Assembly (NCBI GenBank): GCA_032988165.1
Contig: JANTQF010000381.1
Coordinates: forward strand, 1-32,774
Direction: 5' to 3'
Source of the DNA: Emmonsiellopsis sp. PD_33
Taxonomy: Eukaryota > Ascomycota > Eurotiomycetes > Onygenales > Ajellomycetaceae
DNA length: 32,774 nucleotides
Position numbers and translations under genes: made by a program. How positions within the stretch are numbered: the first letter of the stretch is position 1; the number at the start of each line of letters is the position of its first letter. Below, piece by piece: positions 21,837 to 32,199 of this stretch. A model generated the notes under the pieces. The model searched no databases. It worked only from the letters and a program-made list of their open reading frames with translations, and was not told the origin of the DNA.

Positions 21837-23724
21837 CCTCCGGATATCCAGGGACCCCTATTTAAGCCCCTGAACCACCACCAACCCTCCAGCATTTGGA
21901 GAGCCACCGACAAACGCAGCGAGCCAGTTAGCGACGAAGCATACACATTCTGTTTCGTTCTTTCATGATGTCCTTTGTCCATCTGAAGTGCCCGAAGGAA
22001 GGAAGTAGCGGCATACGACACGAATCAGCAAAATAAACTTGAAACATTCAAGTTGCTTGATGCCTAGCCCCCGTTATTGAGATTTGCAACTCCGCCGCAA
22101 TATTCCATTCTTTTTTGCGTCAAATCCCTCTTCAGCTGCATTTATATAGTCCCTTGTGCATGCAGCATCCGGCAAAAATTAATTTCCAGATTACGCTGCT
22201 CGGTTCTACACACTCCGGAGCCCGATGTTCTACCCTGATCAATGGCCTGTTACCCTCTCCACATCTGTCTCTGCGCGGCGATCTCCAATGCTACTCGCCT
22301 GTTTATCATACCCCTGTTTGTTCTTATATTGCCCACCAATCCCAGTCCCAACATCTGGTTTTGATGAGACTTTGCTTGGAGTCAAATTTTCTTTCCCTGT
22401 TCTACTTACAGAATCCCTCCTTTCTAATTCACCAACAGCAAATCTGGCCTGATAGATGTTCCGTTTGACCAAGGGGCTACTACCGCAAGCTTCGGGCAAA
22501 CATCTGCTTTGGGGTAACACGTTCCATTTGATTGTATGAATTTCCATATACCGTGAACGCAGATAATCGTCAAAGGATAAGCAACATCTAATGTTAGACT
22601 TGAAACCACCATCTCGAAGAGAAAACACAGTTCACTCAGGACATCGGCCCAACACTCAACAAGGTGGATCCGAAACCATGGCCGAGTCCGATAGCGTCCC
22701 CGAAACTCTCCAATTCGACCGTTTCCAATCGCTCAGCTGATGCTGTCCCGGTTTCACTATAACTCTAAAGATGATTGCCTTCAGTCCTAGGACTTTCAGT
22801 TGACAGTCGGACCGCTTATATTACTCTCTAATGCAGCTACTATATATGCAACAACATACCTAAGAGGTTACTGCAGGAAAGAACAGCAATACGACCTCGC
22901 AGGGTCGAAAACCTTGTCTTCGATCAGTTCTAGACTGCAGATCATTTTACAAGACAGCATTAACCAAGACCCGGCATTTTCGCGCAGCCTTGCAGGTGGC
23001 TGCTGCATGATATACATCGCTTACTGTTAATAGGAATCCATTCCAGAAACTATCACGCGGCACGCACTCAAGGAACATGTGCATCGGCTTCAGTTCCATG
23101 AACAGTAGATGCATAATGCGAGCTTCTTACCACGGAAGTAATGAATCCGGATTATACCGGGCGTAAGTACTCCACAAACAGCAGGATTATCAGAGCAAGG
23201 AGATTATTAACCCATCTTATAGACCGCGATCAAACATAAACCCTCGTTATTTTGCATTAAAGTTGGATCATCCCTAGCGATCTGGCCCGAGCTCATCTAG
23301 GATTCTGGTTTCAAACATAATCTTCAAGGAGCTATATCAGGACCACATATTTCTTCCGTGGAGAGGCCTGAGAATTTGGGCAATATTTGTCCGCGCTATT
23401 GTCATGTCACATACATAAGACGGCCAAACCATCCCGAGGTTTCCTTGCGAATTGGCCATGTGATAAGAGTTTTGAATGAATATCCTTACCCTGCCGCCGC
23501 CCCTGCTAACCAACCTTCTCTTAATTATTATCCCCTGGAATAATTTCAGGGGAAGTCTTATTTGAATTCTGCACATCAATATGCAAGCTTCAAATGAGTC
23601 CTTTGACGCTTTCCCTATCTTTATCATTCTGACTGTAGGCATATGCAGATCCGATTTGAGGAATCTAACCCTAGGGCTTGATCTTAGGCAATATAATTAT
23701 ATCCTGCAAGATTCGGGTATGTAG
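21837..23724. other. region without recognisable genes
   Basis: Balanced base composition and normal CpG content. Short frames occur on both strands (the longest about 130 codons on the - strand at 22628-22239) but show no motif and no consistent splicing. A TATTTAAG word near 21858 and pyrimidine stretches are the only promoter-like signals. Confidence 0.5.
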
Positions 23725-24130
23725 GACCTAACTCTACCATCAACTGCTATGAGTTAGAGTACAGTAGGTTGAACCGGGACAAAGAATGTTGATCCCGGAT
23801 GCCTCTTCGCATCCTCCCTTGACCATAGCCAACATTCTATTTGGTTTACCCTAGCATGACAAGGAAGAACTACGAGTATTTCTGCAACGACAGTATTTCC
23901 TAGTATCCTGTGTTTTTACTTACCTCCATAGCCTGGCGATCCCCCCTCGCCTAGGCCTTTCTCCTATTTCTATCGTCGGATCCCAGCGGCATAAAATATG
24001 CCATATCTCTTGCACTAAATGGCTGCACCCCGAACACAGATCACGTAGGCTCTATGCCTGAGTTAATCTGAGATATCCTCCCATACTCAACTTCGATAGA
24101 TCCTAAGCTCTACAACTAACTCTAGAGCTT
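23725..24130. repeat. nest of inverted repeats, possible LTR or transposon relic
   Basis: Several short inverted pairs crowd together: CTAACTC 23728-23734 with GAGTTAG 23751-23757, CCGGGA 23774-23779 with TCCCGG 23793-23798, AGAATGTTG 23783-23791 with CAACATTCT 23830-23838, GATGC 23798-23802 with GCATC 23809-23813, and GGCATA 23988-23993 with TATGCC 23997-24002. CTAACTCTA recurs near 24116. The size and TATA-like AT core would suit a solo LTR. No family is assigned and the ends are guesses. Confidence 0.3.
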
Positions 24131-27053
24131 TTGGACACAACTACCTATGAAGGGGCAACTGATAGGTATATCAAGAAAACCAGTACAACATCGCAGAGTA
24201 ACCGTCCATATTCTTCCGTCTTCTTCAATCTATAAAAATTCAAATGAAAGGCTTCCCTTTTTGAGATTCCTAGGAGGCTAGTATAGTAAGAATATTTGCT
24301 CCGCAATGAACCCCCACGTCCATGGATGCATCCCATTTCTACGCGACCGGGCTTTATATATACTTACGGGGTTTATTTCAACTACAAATCCTACAAAATA
24401 CACACACACATGCATGCATGCCCAACAAGGCAACCTGGAAAGTGGTTTGATCTTGTACGTGTAACACATGGTGGTAACTACTCCCATACATGCAGCACAC
24501 TTTTTGTTTATCCTCAATCTTGATTCTTAACAAGTCAGTTTGGGAATCTGTCTCTCCCTATACAATTACCACGTACATATAAACCATCAACAAAAATAAT
24601 TCCTTTCCAGTACCTTAGCACAGAGTAAACTAACCCGACCTGCGCGTAATATTTTCGGATAAAAGGGAAAGAGAGAACTCTGAGTTACCTCGGTCAACCA
24701 GCATCCTCCGTGCATATATATACCTACATAGCCAAGCAAACCCACCCGCAAGGGGGAATCATATAAACCCGCACAAAACTTTATTTTTGTCTCCGCGCTC
24801 AAGGTGGATCTGTAAAATCAAAAGTCGATTAAACCCACTACCCCTTATTAGGTAACTCCAGATATATTATGTTGTTCCATATACACACTCGCCTGGGCGG
24901 AATACTACCTCCATACGCACTAAGTTATCCAATTGCATACCTTTACTGCAGCGGATTCGGAATTCGCAGCTGCAGCATTTAGTATCCTGGATATAATCCC
25001 AGCCACTCCAACAGGGGATGGATGTAGCGGCAAGAAGAGAGCGAGGGGAGGAAGGAAGGGCATAGATTTCAGTGCCTGTTAGTCTCATTTTGAAGTATAT
25101 GATTGAAAGATGTCTCGTAAAAGCCCTCTAATCATCATCGTCTGACCTGTTATATATGCAGACGGAGGACAATGGGGACATTTAGTCTACCATCGCAATG
25201 GACTGGTGGCAATGCATATACGGGACATGGGCGGGGGGGATTATGATATGTGTAGTGTCGTATCGATGTGGAGCAGGTTATGGATATCTCGGTTGCATGC
25301 GAGATATATGAGAGTCGAGGCTGTGATGGGGATGGTAAGAACATAATGCAAGGGGTGGGCGAAACTCGGTGTTTCTGTTAGTCATATGCAAGTGTGAGAC
25401 CCTGCAGGATGTATGTAGATGCATGCATAATGTATGGACACGTCTGACTATGACCAGGGCATGTATTCCTGCCGAGCAATGGCATGATCGATGGCTATGG
25501 CAACGAGAGTACGGGGTTGCCCAATTGGGTAACATTGAACGTTGAAGGTCGATTTTGCCCTGATTGTGTAAAAGCTCCATGAAAACCTAAAAAGAAGGTC
25601 CATGAACGTTCGAGAACCTGAATCTAAAAGCCTTATCGGTGATATCCGCTTAGACATTGAGATAGAGAAGTTATGGATGGGCTTTTGTCCCTGGGGCACT
25701 AACGCAAGTAGGCAATCGATGAATCTTGCAGGTGGCGCGATATATGCTCGTCGAAGAGCACGATGCGATTTCAGTTTTTCCTGGCAAACAGGTGTTCGTT
25801 ATTACCCCTCTATGAGGACATATTAGCAAGCCACAAGGGCAAAATGACCCTGGCTGCCAAGAAGATGTTCTGTTGTGTCAGACAGGCCAGGCAGGCGAAG
25901 GCGATGCAGGGAATGTTACTACTGTAACTAACACTAATTGATGACACCCGACGTAAGACCGAAGGTGAGGAAATGGTAAAAGGACCGATTGATTGATCGA
26001 CTATCAATGGAGAATTTCGAGGTAGGGGTAAACGAAGGAGATAACTAAGAGGTGGTCTCGTCGATATTGAAAGGAAGGAATATATTAAAATAATCAAATC
26101 TGCAAGCGTGAGACAAGAGAGCATCAGCATCTTATCGTGCATTTCGAGATGGGTTTCCCTTTCACATCTTCTCAACCCTGTTTCAAAATGCTTGGGGCCA
26201 AGTGTCATGTCAAGGTTTGTTTGCGAATTCAGGCAAATTGTGTGCGTCAGCCCTGGCGATTTCGATAGACGGAGAATTCGGGATCTTCGTCTTCCAAAGC
26301 CCCTGGTTATTTATTTATTGCCATCCTCGAGCCATTGTTGAGCCCGGCCAATGTAACCAGAAAAGGCACGGGATAAGACAAGCCAGGTCTTCAGCGTCCA
26401 GAGAACTCTGAGTCCTCCTCGTTCCTCCGTCGTGTCGAGATATGAGAGAGGGGGGTTGAATCAGGGCTGACACTGGGAGGAAGTGGGCTGCATTGCAGAA
26501 ACAGTCCTTGACGAGGGGAGTCTCAGAAAGGACCCTGGATATGCGTCTGTAGCAAGTGGTTGTTGTGTCAAGTTCAAGGCGGGTGAGACCGAGGTTCGGC
26601 TTGTCCTTCCGGCGACCCGTTAAGAAGGCCCCATAGGCTCCGCTTCAGCGCCTGTTGTTAAGCGCGCTTTAACTGGAAACTTTAACTGGCCACCGCTAGC
26701 GTTGAGGGGTGAGTGGAGCAGCTGGGAACTTGGGAGTAAAATGCTCCAACTTCAACTCTGAATTCCAATCACCGTTATGGCAGCTTAGACATGTCCATTC
26801 AGTTAGTAGTGCCGAAACCACACAGATTATTACCGGAAAAATACTCCGACTTGATTCTTATCGTCTTTGGCCCTAGGATATGCCTAACGCTTGGTTACAA
26901 GTTACTATTCATGGTGGAGAATATCCAATCGTTGATTTCTTGCCGAGCCACAAGCGCAGACGACAGGGCATGCTCGGCCAGGACGAGACAAATTAATTAC
27001 CCTAGAAAGGTCTGGAGCTCCAGCTTCTGGTCTTGACGACAGCCTCGCCATAC
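24131..27053. other. region without recognisable genes
   Basis: Ordinary CpG content, many short frames, no coding signal I can support. Contains CA and TGCA runs near 24400-24420. It ends at the abrupt change to CpG-free DNA. The last 500 bp includes GC-rich inverted words (for example TTAAGCGCGCTTTAA around 26657-26671). Confidence 0.5.
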
Positions 27054-27125
27054 GGATAAAATTACTAGGGGGTGTTTTACTGTTTGCTCTGAGAAGATGC
27101 CAGGATTGGGATCAACATTGAATTA

Positions 27126-27139
27126 GGCCGTGTTCAGTG
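27126..27139 (+). repeat. candidate Harbinger left terminal repeat
   Basis: GGCCGTGTTCAGTG directly after a TTA at 27123-27125. The partner inverted repeat is not found downstream, so the end is provisional. GTGTTCAGTG recurs at 27230-27239, and TGTTCAGTGC at 28529-28538, both in the same orientation. Confidence 0.4.
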
Positions 27140-27368
27140 CAACCCATATTTTTGACAAAACACAGTAAGCTGACACCCTCCAGGCAGCTTCCTGCCTCTT
27201 GTTGTTTTTGAATGGTCAGGAAGGCCTGGGTGTTCAGTGATTTGAGCAGTTTTCATAATTTAAATGCTTCCTGATGATGTTTTGTCAATTTTAACTTTAG
27301 TAGCATTTAACAGTGTAGAAAGTGGAGATTTTTGTCCAAATCAGGTAAGGTTAGTTGATTTTTCAGTG

Positions 27369-27428
27369 GGAAGGCCTTCAGCAAAAAGATGCTACCTAAG
27401 GGTAGCATCTTTTCACTGAAGGCCTTCC
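27369..27428. repeat. 28 bp-arm hairpin in the transposon leader
   Basis: Arms 27369-27396 and 27401-27428 are inverted copies with two mismatches, separated by the 4 nt loop TAAG. The outer part, GGAAGGCCTTC, is itself nearly palindromic. It lies about 70 bp before the transposase start codon. It could be a transposase-binding subterminal site, a small nested foldback element, or a structured RNA leader. Confidence 0.9.
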
Positions 27429-28399
27429 TGTAATGTATTTTTATATGTCTTCCTTCACATTTTTTGATGATATTTTAACAATTTGATCTGGAAACATGGC
27501 ATTGGCAAACCAGCAGCAGCAACATGAGGATGACATTCTAGAAGAACTTGAAAGGAACCATCAACAGTTGATCTATTAAATAGCTAGTGAGGTAGTAGCT
27601 CAAGCTGTGGTGTATGTACCAACTGGTCTGTATAGTATGTATATAGATGAATTCTGTGGCTATCAATTCATGATGTAGCTTCTTGACCCTGACATGCATG
27701 CTCAGCAGGTGAAGAATATGATAAGAATGAGTCTTGATATGATGACTAAACTCATTAAATAGCTCTGAATGAATATGGATCTCACTGAATTAAGTCAATT
27801 AAATACTATAAAGATTGAATAGAAGATGTTAATATTTCTATATATTATTACTCAGAAGGTATTCTATCAGAATGCTGTAGAGATATTCTAACATTCAATT
27901 ACAACTATTTCAATATTAGTATATAGCCATTAAATTAAATAGGGGAATACTCACTAGTTTTATTAAGGTATTTCATGAAGTTTTTGAGGCCCTATATATC
28001 TTATATGAACATGTCATTAAGATTCTGCCAGAAGAGTACAGTGAGGAGGCATTATATGAGGATTACTAATAGTAGCTGTTCTTTAAAGGTGTTATAGGTG
28101 CTTTGGATGAGACTCATCTCACTATCTCAGTGCCTGCAAAAGTTCAACCTGTATGGTGAAATTGAAAGGGATGGATCTCATAGAATGTCATGGTAGCCTG
28201 TGACTTTAATCTTAACTTTATATATATATACATGGGAATGGAGGGATCTTACTGTGGTGGGGATCTACTGTCAGGTTGGATCAATTTTTTGCTGAGGCTT
28301 TTACTGCCAAGCATAGCTATAAAGATAGATATTTTCTTTTCATTGCAAGACATCATCTGTTTGTTTGTAGATTTCTCATGCATGTGTATGCTTCTTTGA

Positions 28400-28717
28400 G
28401 ATAGATCTTTTATTTCTTTTGTGTGTGCCTTATCATTCTATTACTGTGTTATTTTGTACTATAAATTGCCAATACATTCCTCTGCTTTGACATTGATATC
28501 AATTCTTTTCTTGTGTTTGCCACTGCCCTGTTCAGTGCTGTCTGATGTGCACACCCTGTCCCTGCTTCATTGGTGTGCATGATTGGAATCATAAATAGAT
28601 GAATAGATGGTAGTATTAATATAGATGACTATGCTGAATTCCTTTCCTCTTTTTTCCTTTCTTTTGTTGAGCATGCTACTCAACACAATTCTCTTATTTC
28701 AATTTGTAATAGACTCA
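28400..28717 (+). repeat. probable 5' LTR end of the gypsy element
   Basis: The stretch ends in GACTCA at 28717, directly before TTTGGTTGAAGC, which could be a degraded tRNA primer-binding site. It has a TATA-like ACTATAAAT near 28458 and a hairpin GTTGAG/CTCAAC at 28666-28684. The left boundary is unknown because no second LTR is inside the window to compare. Confidence 0.35.
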
Positions 28718-29206
28718 TTTGGTTGAAGCAGGCCTGCAGCCTTGTGGCTGCACCAATAGTAATACTACCAGAAGAAAACTTTGAAGAATGGACCTACTAA
28801 ACTATTAAATCCATCAAGTCATTCCTCAACAAATGTAGACTCTAGTGAGAAGAAAAATCTACAGTAGATCTTGCAGTTCCTTTTCTTTCTTGAGTCCCTA
28901 AATCTCTATCTGCAAAAAGATATAGATATTACCATCATTGTTGACCTATTTCTCATTTATGAATGAGAGCTGCTTGTCTATTTATTTCTCCATCAATATA
29001 TGCCTCCTAAGCATGCTTGATTGGACTTCATTGTATATTATTAAACTCAGTCAGGAAAAGCATCAGCTCTGCTACCAAAAATTGAGGTCAACAGTGAGAA
29101 GATGTTTAGCTCTACCAATTCCTCATCAGGCCTACCTATACCTAGTAGTGTCTTGCCTCCTGAAAGTGGAATGGTTTATTAGTAGCTTATCATACTCATA
29201 CTGGTT

Positions 29207-30178
29207 CCTAAATCCCTTGAAGCCCTCTCTTTTGATGGGAAGGATGTCACTCAGTTTGTCAACTAGTTTGATGCTGTGCTAAAGCTGCACCATGTTCCTA
29301 AGAATGAAGTCTTAATGGTATTATATAACTATTACTCTATGAAACTGTAAGACTATATGGATTGACTGGTGAAGGACCTATAAATCTAGATGAAAGTTAA
29401 GGCTAGGTTGATGTCAGAGTTCTGACAGAATGATACTCATCAGCAGATGTACAATTAAATATACTTGAATGTCCTATCTAGTTTTAAATGATTTTTCAGC
29501 TAAGACATTCTCACTTTCTGTTGCCAATTCTGTGCTATTGCTGAGCCACTAATTAGCTGAAATGAAATCTAGGAATCTCTTGCCTGCCAGTTGTTCTTAT
29601 AAGGCCTGCCTGATGGAGTTTGTGAGAAGGCTTTTTGCAAGGCTAGGTTTGACCAAAATAACCCATCTGAGTGGAAGATTTCAAAGGTTTGTGAAGCTAC
29701 AGCTGAATCTCAGAAAGTCAAGGAAAAGATGGTCTGAATAATCATGCCTGACCTGGGTTCTCATATGATGCTATTTACTTAACTGCCTCCTACTCAGCCT
29801 ATCTTCAATCTGCTTATCTTGGCTGTGCTGAGATCTCAAGTAGCTCCTTCTGTGCTATCTACTTCTTCTGATTCAGCTTCAAGGAATTTGAATGACAGCC
29901 TGCTTGAGTCTCTTATTAATTGGATGGATGTACTGTCACTGGCCATTACTGAGTTTCAATAGCAGAGAAATATGTAATAACTGGCTATGATACTATATAT
30001 TCTTATCAATTAAGAATCTATTAATCCTACTTGAGATCTTGTGAATGTTTTCTATTATAGAATGCAGTATGGCTCTGATAGTTCATATTGACCTAGGTCT
30101 GAAAGCATGTCATAATATGATCATCCTTCTTGTGCTTGTTAGGGCTGTGGTGACTCATCTCATATGCTTTCTTAGTGC
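29207..30178 (+). pseudogene. gypsy Gag remnant with CCHC zinc knuckle
   Basis: Begins in a capsid-like segment (SFDGKDVTQFVN), includes LPDGVCEKAFCKARFDQNN typical of fungal gypsy Gag with Cys where Arg is expected, and ends in a CCHC knuckle whose ligands are codons at 30137, 30146, 30161 and 30176, with stops at two positions inside it. Same frame throughout. Substitution stops disable it. Confidence 0.8.
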
Positions 30179-31099
30179 CTCTAGATTGGTGAGCTAATTA
30201 ACCAAGGAAAAATCCATTGAAATAGAATGGGTGAATACTTTGATGGATATGTGATGCAGTATGACCTAAAGATCAATATGAATTAATATGAACCTCATAT
30301 TATCACTATTGAGTGTGCCCTTAAGTAGAGATCTGCACCTTCTATTATCTCATTAACAGTAAAACTCTACAATAATGGTAGTATCCTTGTTTCCTCTGAT
30401 AGCAGTCCATTACTGGCAGTCAATTTTATTAGCATATGTGATGTTGGATTTGAGAGTAGTGTGGAAGAGGGTGACTTGAATAGTGAGATGGAAAGAGCTG
30501 CTAGTGTGATGACTACTTAGATAGCTACTAAAAATAGTAAGAGTAAAGAGTCAGCTACTAATAAGAATTGATCTACACTCTCTAACTGAATTGAAAAGGA
30601 GAAAGCTCTACCTTCCACTCACTCTTGAAGGGCTGGTTGCTATTCAGATGGCTCCTAAAAATCTATTTTATTTACTAAGGACATTATCTTGCCTTTACCT
30701 GATCCTGATGATTCATAAACCCTTTATGATGGCCAGCTGCAGGAAGAAATGCTGACTCAGCTGATTGATAAAGTTGTATCTGATGCTAAGATAGCTGAAG
30801 CACTCAAGATTCAAAAGAAAATTATCCTCTACTGTCCTAGAAAATCTAAAGGACCTAAGCTCTCTATTGAAATGAAGGACAAGAAGAATTGTGCTGTTAC
30901 AACCCAGACTGTCTTTAAGAAAATTATATATTAAGAGATTACAGAAATTCAGCTTAAGAATATTATAGCCTGCTCTGCCCAGCTGTAGTAAACATTCTTT
31001 CAGAATCTTCCAGCTAAAATTCAGTAGTATATAATTAAGGAAGAATCTGCTAGAGTCTTCTTTATTCAGCTCTCTCATCATATCTTAGAATATAACTCT

Positions 31100-31568
31100 T
31101 GATGGAACCTGGTGTCCATTGATCATATCAAGTTTTCTATTGGTATTAGAAAAGATTGAATTGAAGTTATATTTAATGGAGAGGCAGAGATCAACTGCAT
31201 GGTGAAAAGCACTGCCTTGAGTTTTGACCTGATCATTCAGAAAGATACTTTCAAGCTGATTCTTAATGCTAATAGTTAGTATAGTAGCATTATTAGAATC
31301 TATAAGGATGTTCTAATTTATATTGAATCTATATCTATACCTTAAACCTTCTTCATTCTAGAGTGTGGTTCTCATGAGTGCATTCTAGGCTATCCCTATG
31401 AAAATGTGACTTGATTAGCACAACAGACAGATAATGTGGGTGGTGTTACTGTTATGATTTTCAACCTGAATGATGAGACCAACTAGGTGTCTTTCCTTAG
31501 CTATTCTCTAGGAGACTATGATGACAGATAGCTGAATGATCTTTATGGCAAGTATCAGTCTTTAAATT
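31100..31568 (+). pseudogene. gypsy aspartic protease remnant
   Basis: In frame with Gag. NGEAEINCM stands at the expected active-site D-S/T-G-A position, so the catalytic triad is lost. FDLIIQKDT and, further on, HECILGYPYE match the family segments after the active site. Several stops interrupt it. Confidence 0.7.
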
Positions 31569-32199
31569 AGAAGTACTAAGTCTAACTGATTTTTATAATG
31601 ATAGTAATGAGTAAAGAGATAAAGTCAGAGTCAGCAGCATCAGTGTGATGGATAATGAGATAGAAATTCTACTGTGTGAGAGTAATAAGAGGAAATTCAG
31701 CTAATTATAATTTTCTAGCCTGAGGCTGATAAATACCTTCAGCCAATCAGAGGTTGCCATTTAATTGCCCTAGAAATCTCCACTGTGTATTCCTGCCATT
31801 CTGTGACAGTGCTTTTAGCCATCCTTGTGTGCTATGTTTTCTTTCTTACAGTGCTCTGTCTCTGAAATTTATTGAGTTTGTGGCATTTAACTGCACAACC
31901 TTTCTCTCTATGATTCTACTGAGCCTTCTCCTTGATCTTGTCACCTGATTGTTGTCATACTATACAAGTGAAAGGTGGATAAGATTCAGCCCCTTAATAT
32001 GCTAGTGACAGATGGAGGGATACCTGATGAGACAGATTAATAGAGAGAGATTTGTCAGAAATGATATTAAGATAACATTAAACCTGTAAAGGATCTACCT
32101 TCACCTTATGACTATCTAGTCACACCTTGTTTCTTGGATTGCTCATATGGCTCTTGCCTTATACCTGACAGGATAGAAAAGCTTTGAATTGGATTGATT

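Larger units (their letters stand above)
27126..28400 (+). mobile_element. broken PIF/Harbinger DNA transposon
   Basis: A possible left end GGCCGTGTTCAG follows TTA, the 3 bp target usual for this superfamily. A start codon at 27495 opens a frame beginning MALANQQQQHEDD that is soon broken by stops. Further on, the DDE_Tnp_4 transposase pattern is clear despite stops: GVIGALDETH with the first catalytic Asp (about 28088-28117), a degraded KGWIS-NVMVACDFNLNF segment (about 28165-28215), GMEGS, and then, in another frame, AFTAKHSYKDRYFLF (about 28295-28340). These are in the family order. The right end is missing, apparently replaced by the retrotransposon. Stops and frame shifts make it inactive. 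The superfamily call rests on motif order. Confidence 0.8.

Noticed and set aside
22115..22628. Open frames of 117 (+) and 129 (-) codons
   Set aside because: Overlap each other on opposite strands, no recognisable motif, no splice partners; kept only as an unexplained region.
28190..28399. 69-codon frame that could be taken for a small gene
   Set aside because: It is a piece of the broken Harbinger transposase between two mutation-made stops.
30713..31081. 122-codon frame on the - strand inside the gypsy element
   Set aside because: Antisense to the Gag-protease frame; open only because of the AT-rich, mutated composition.
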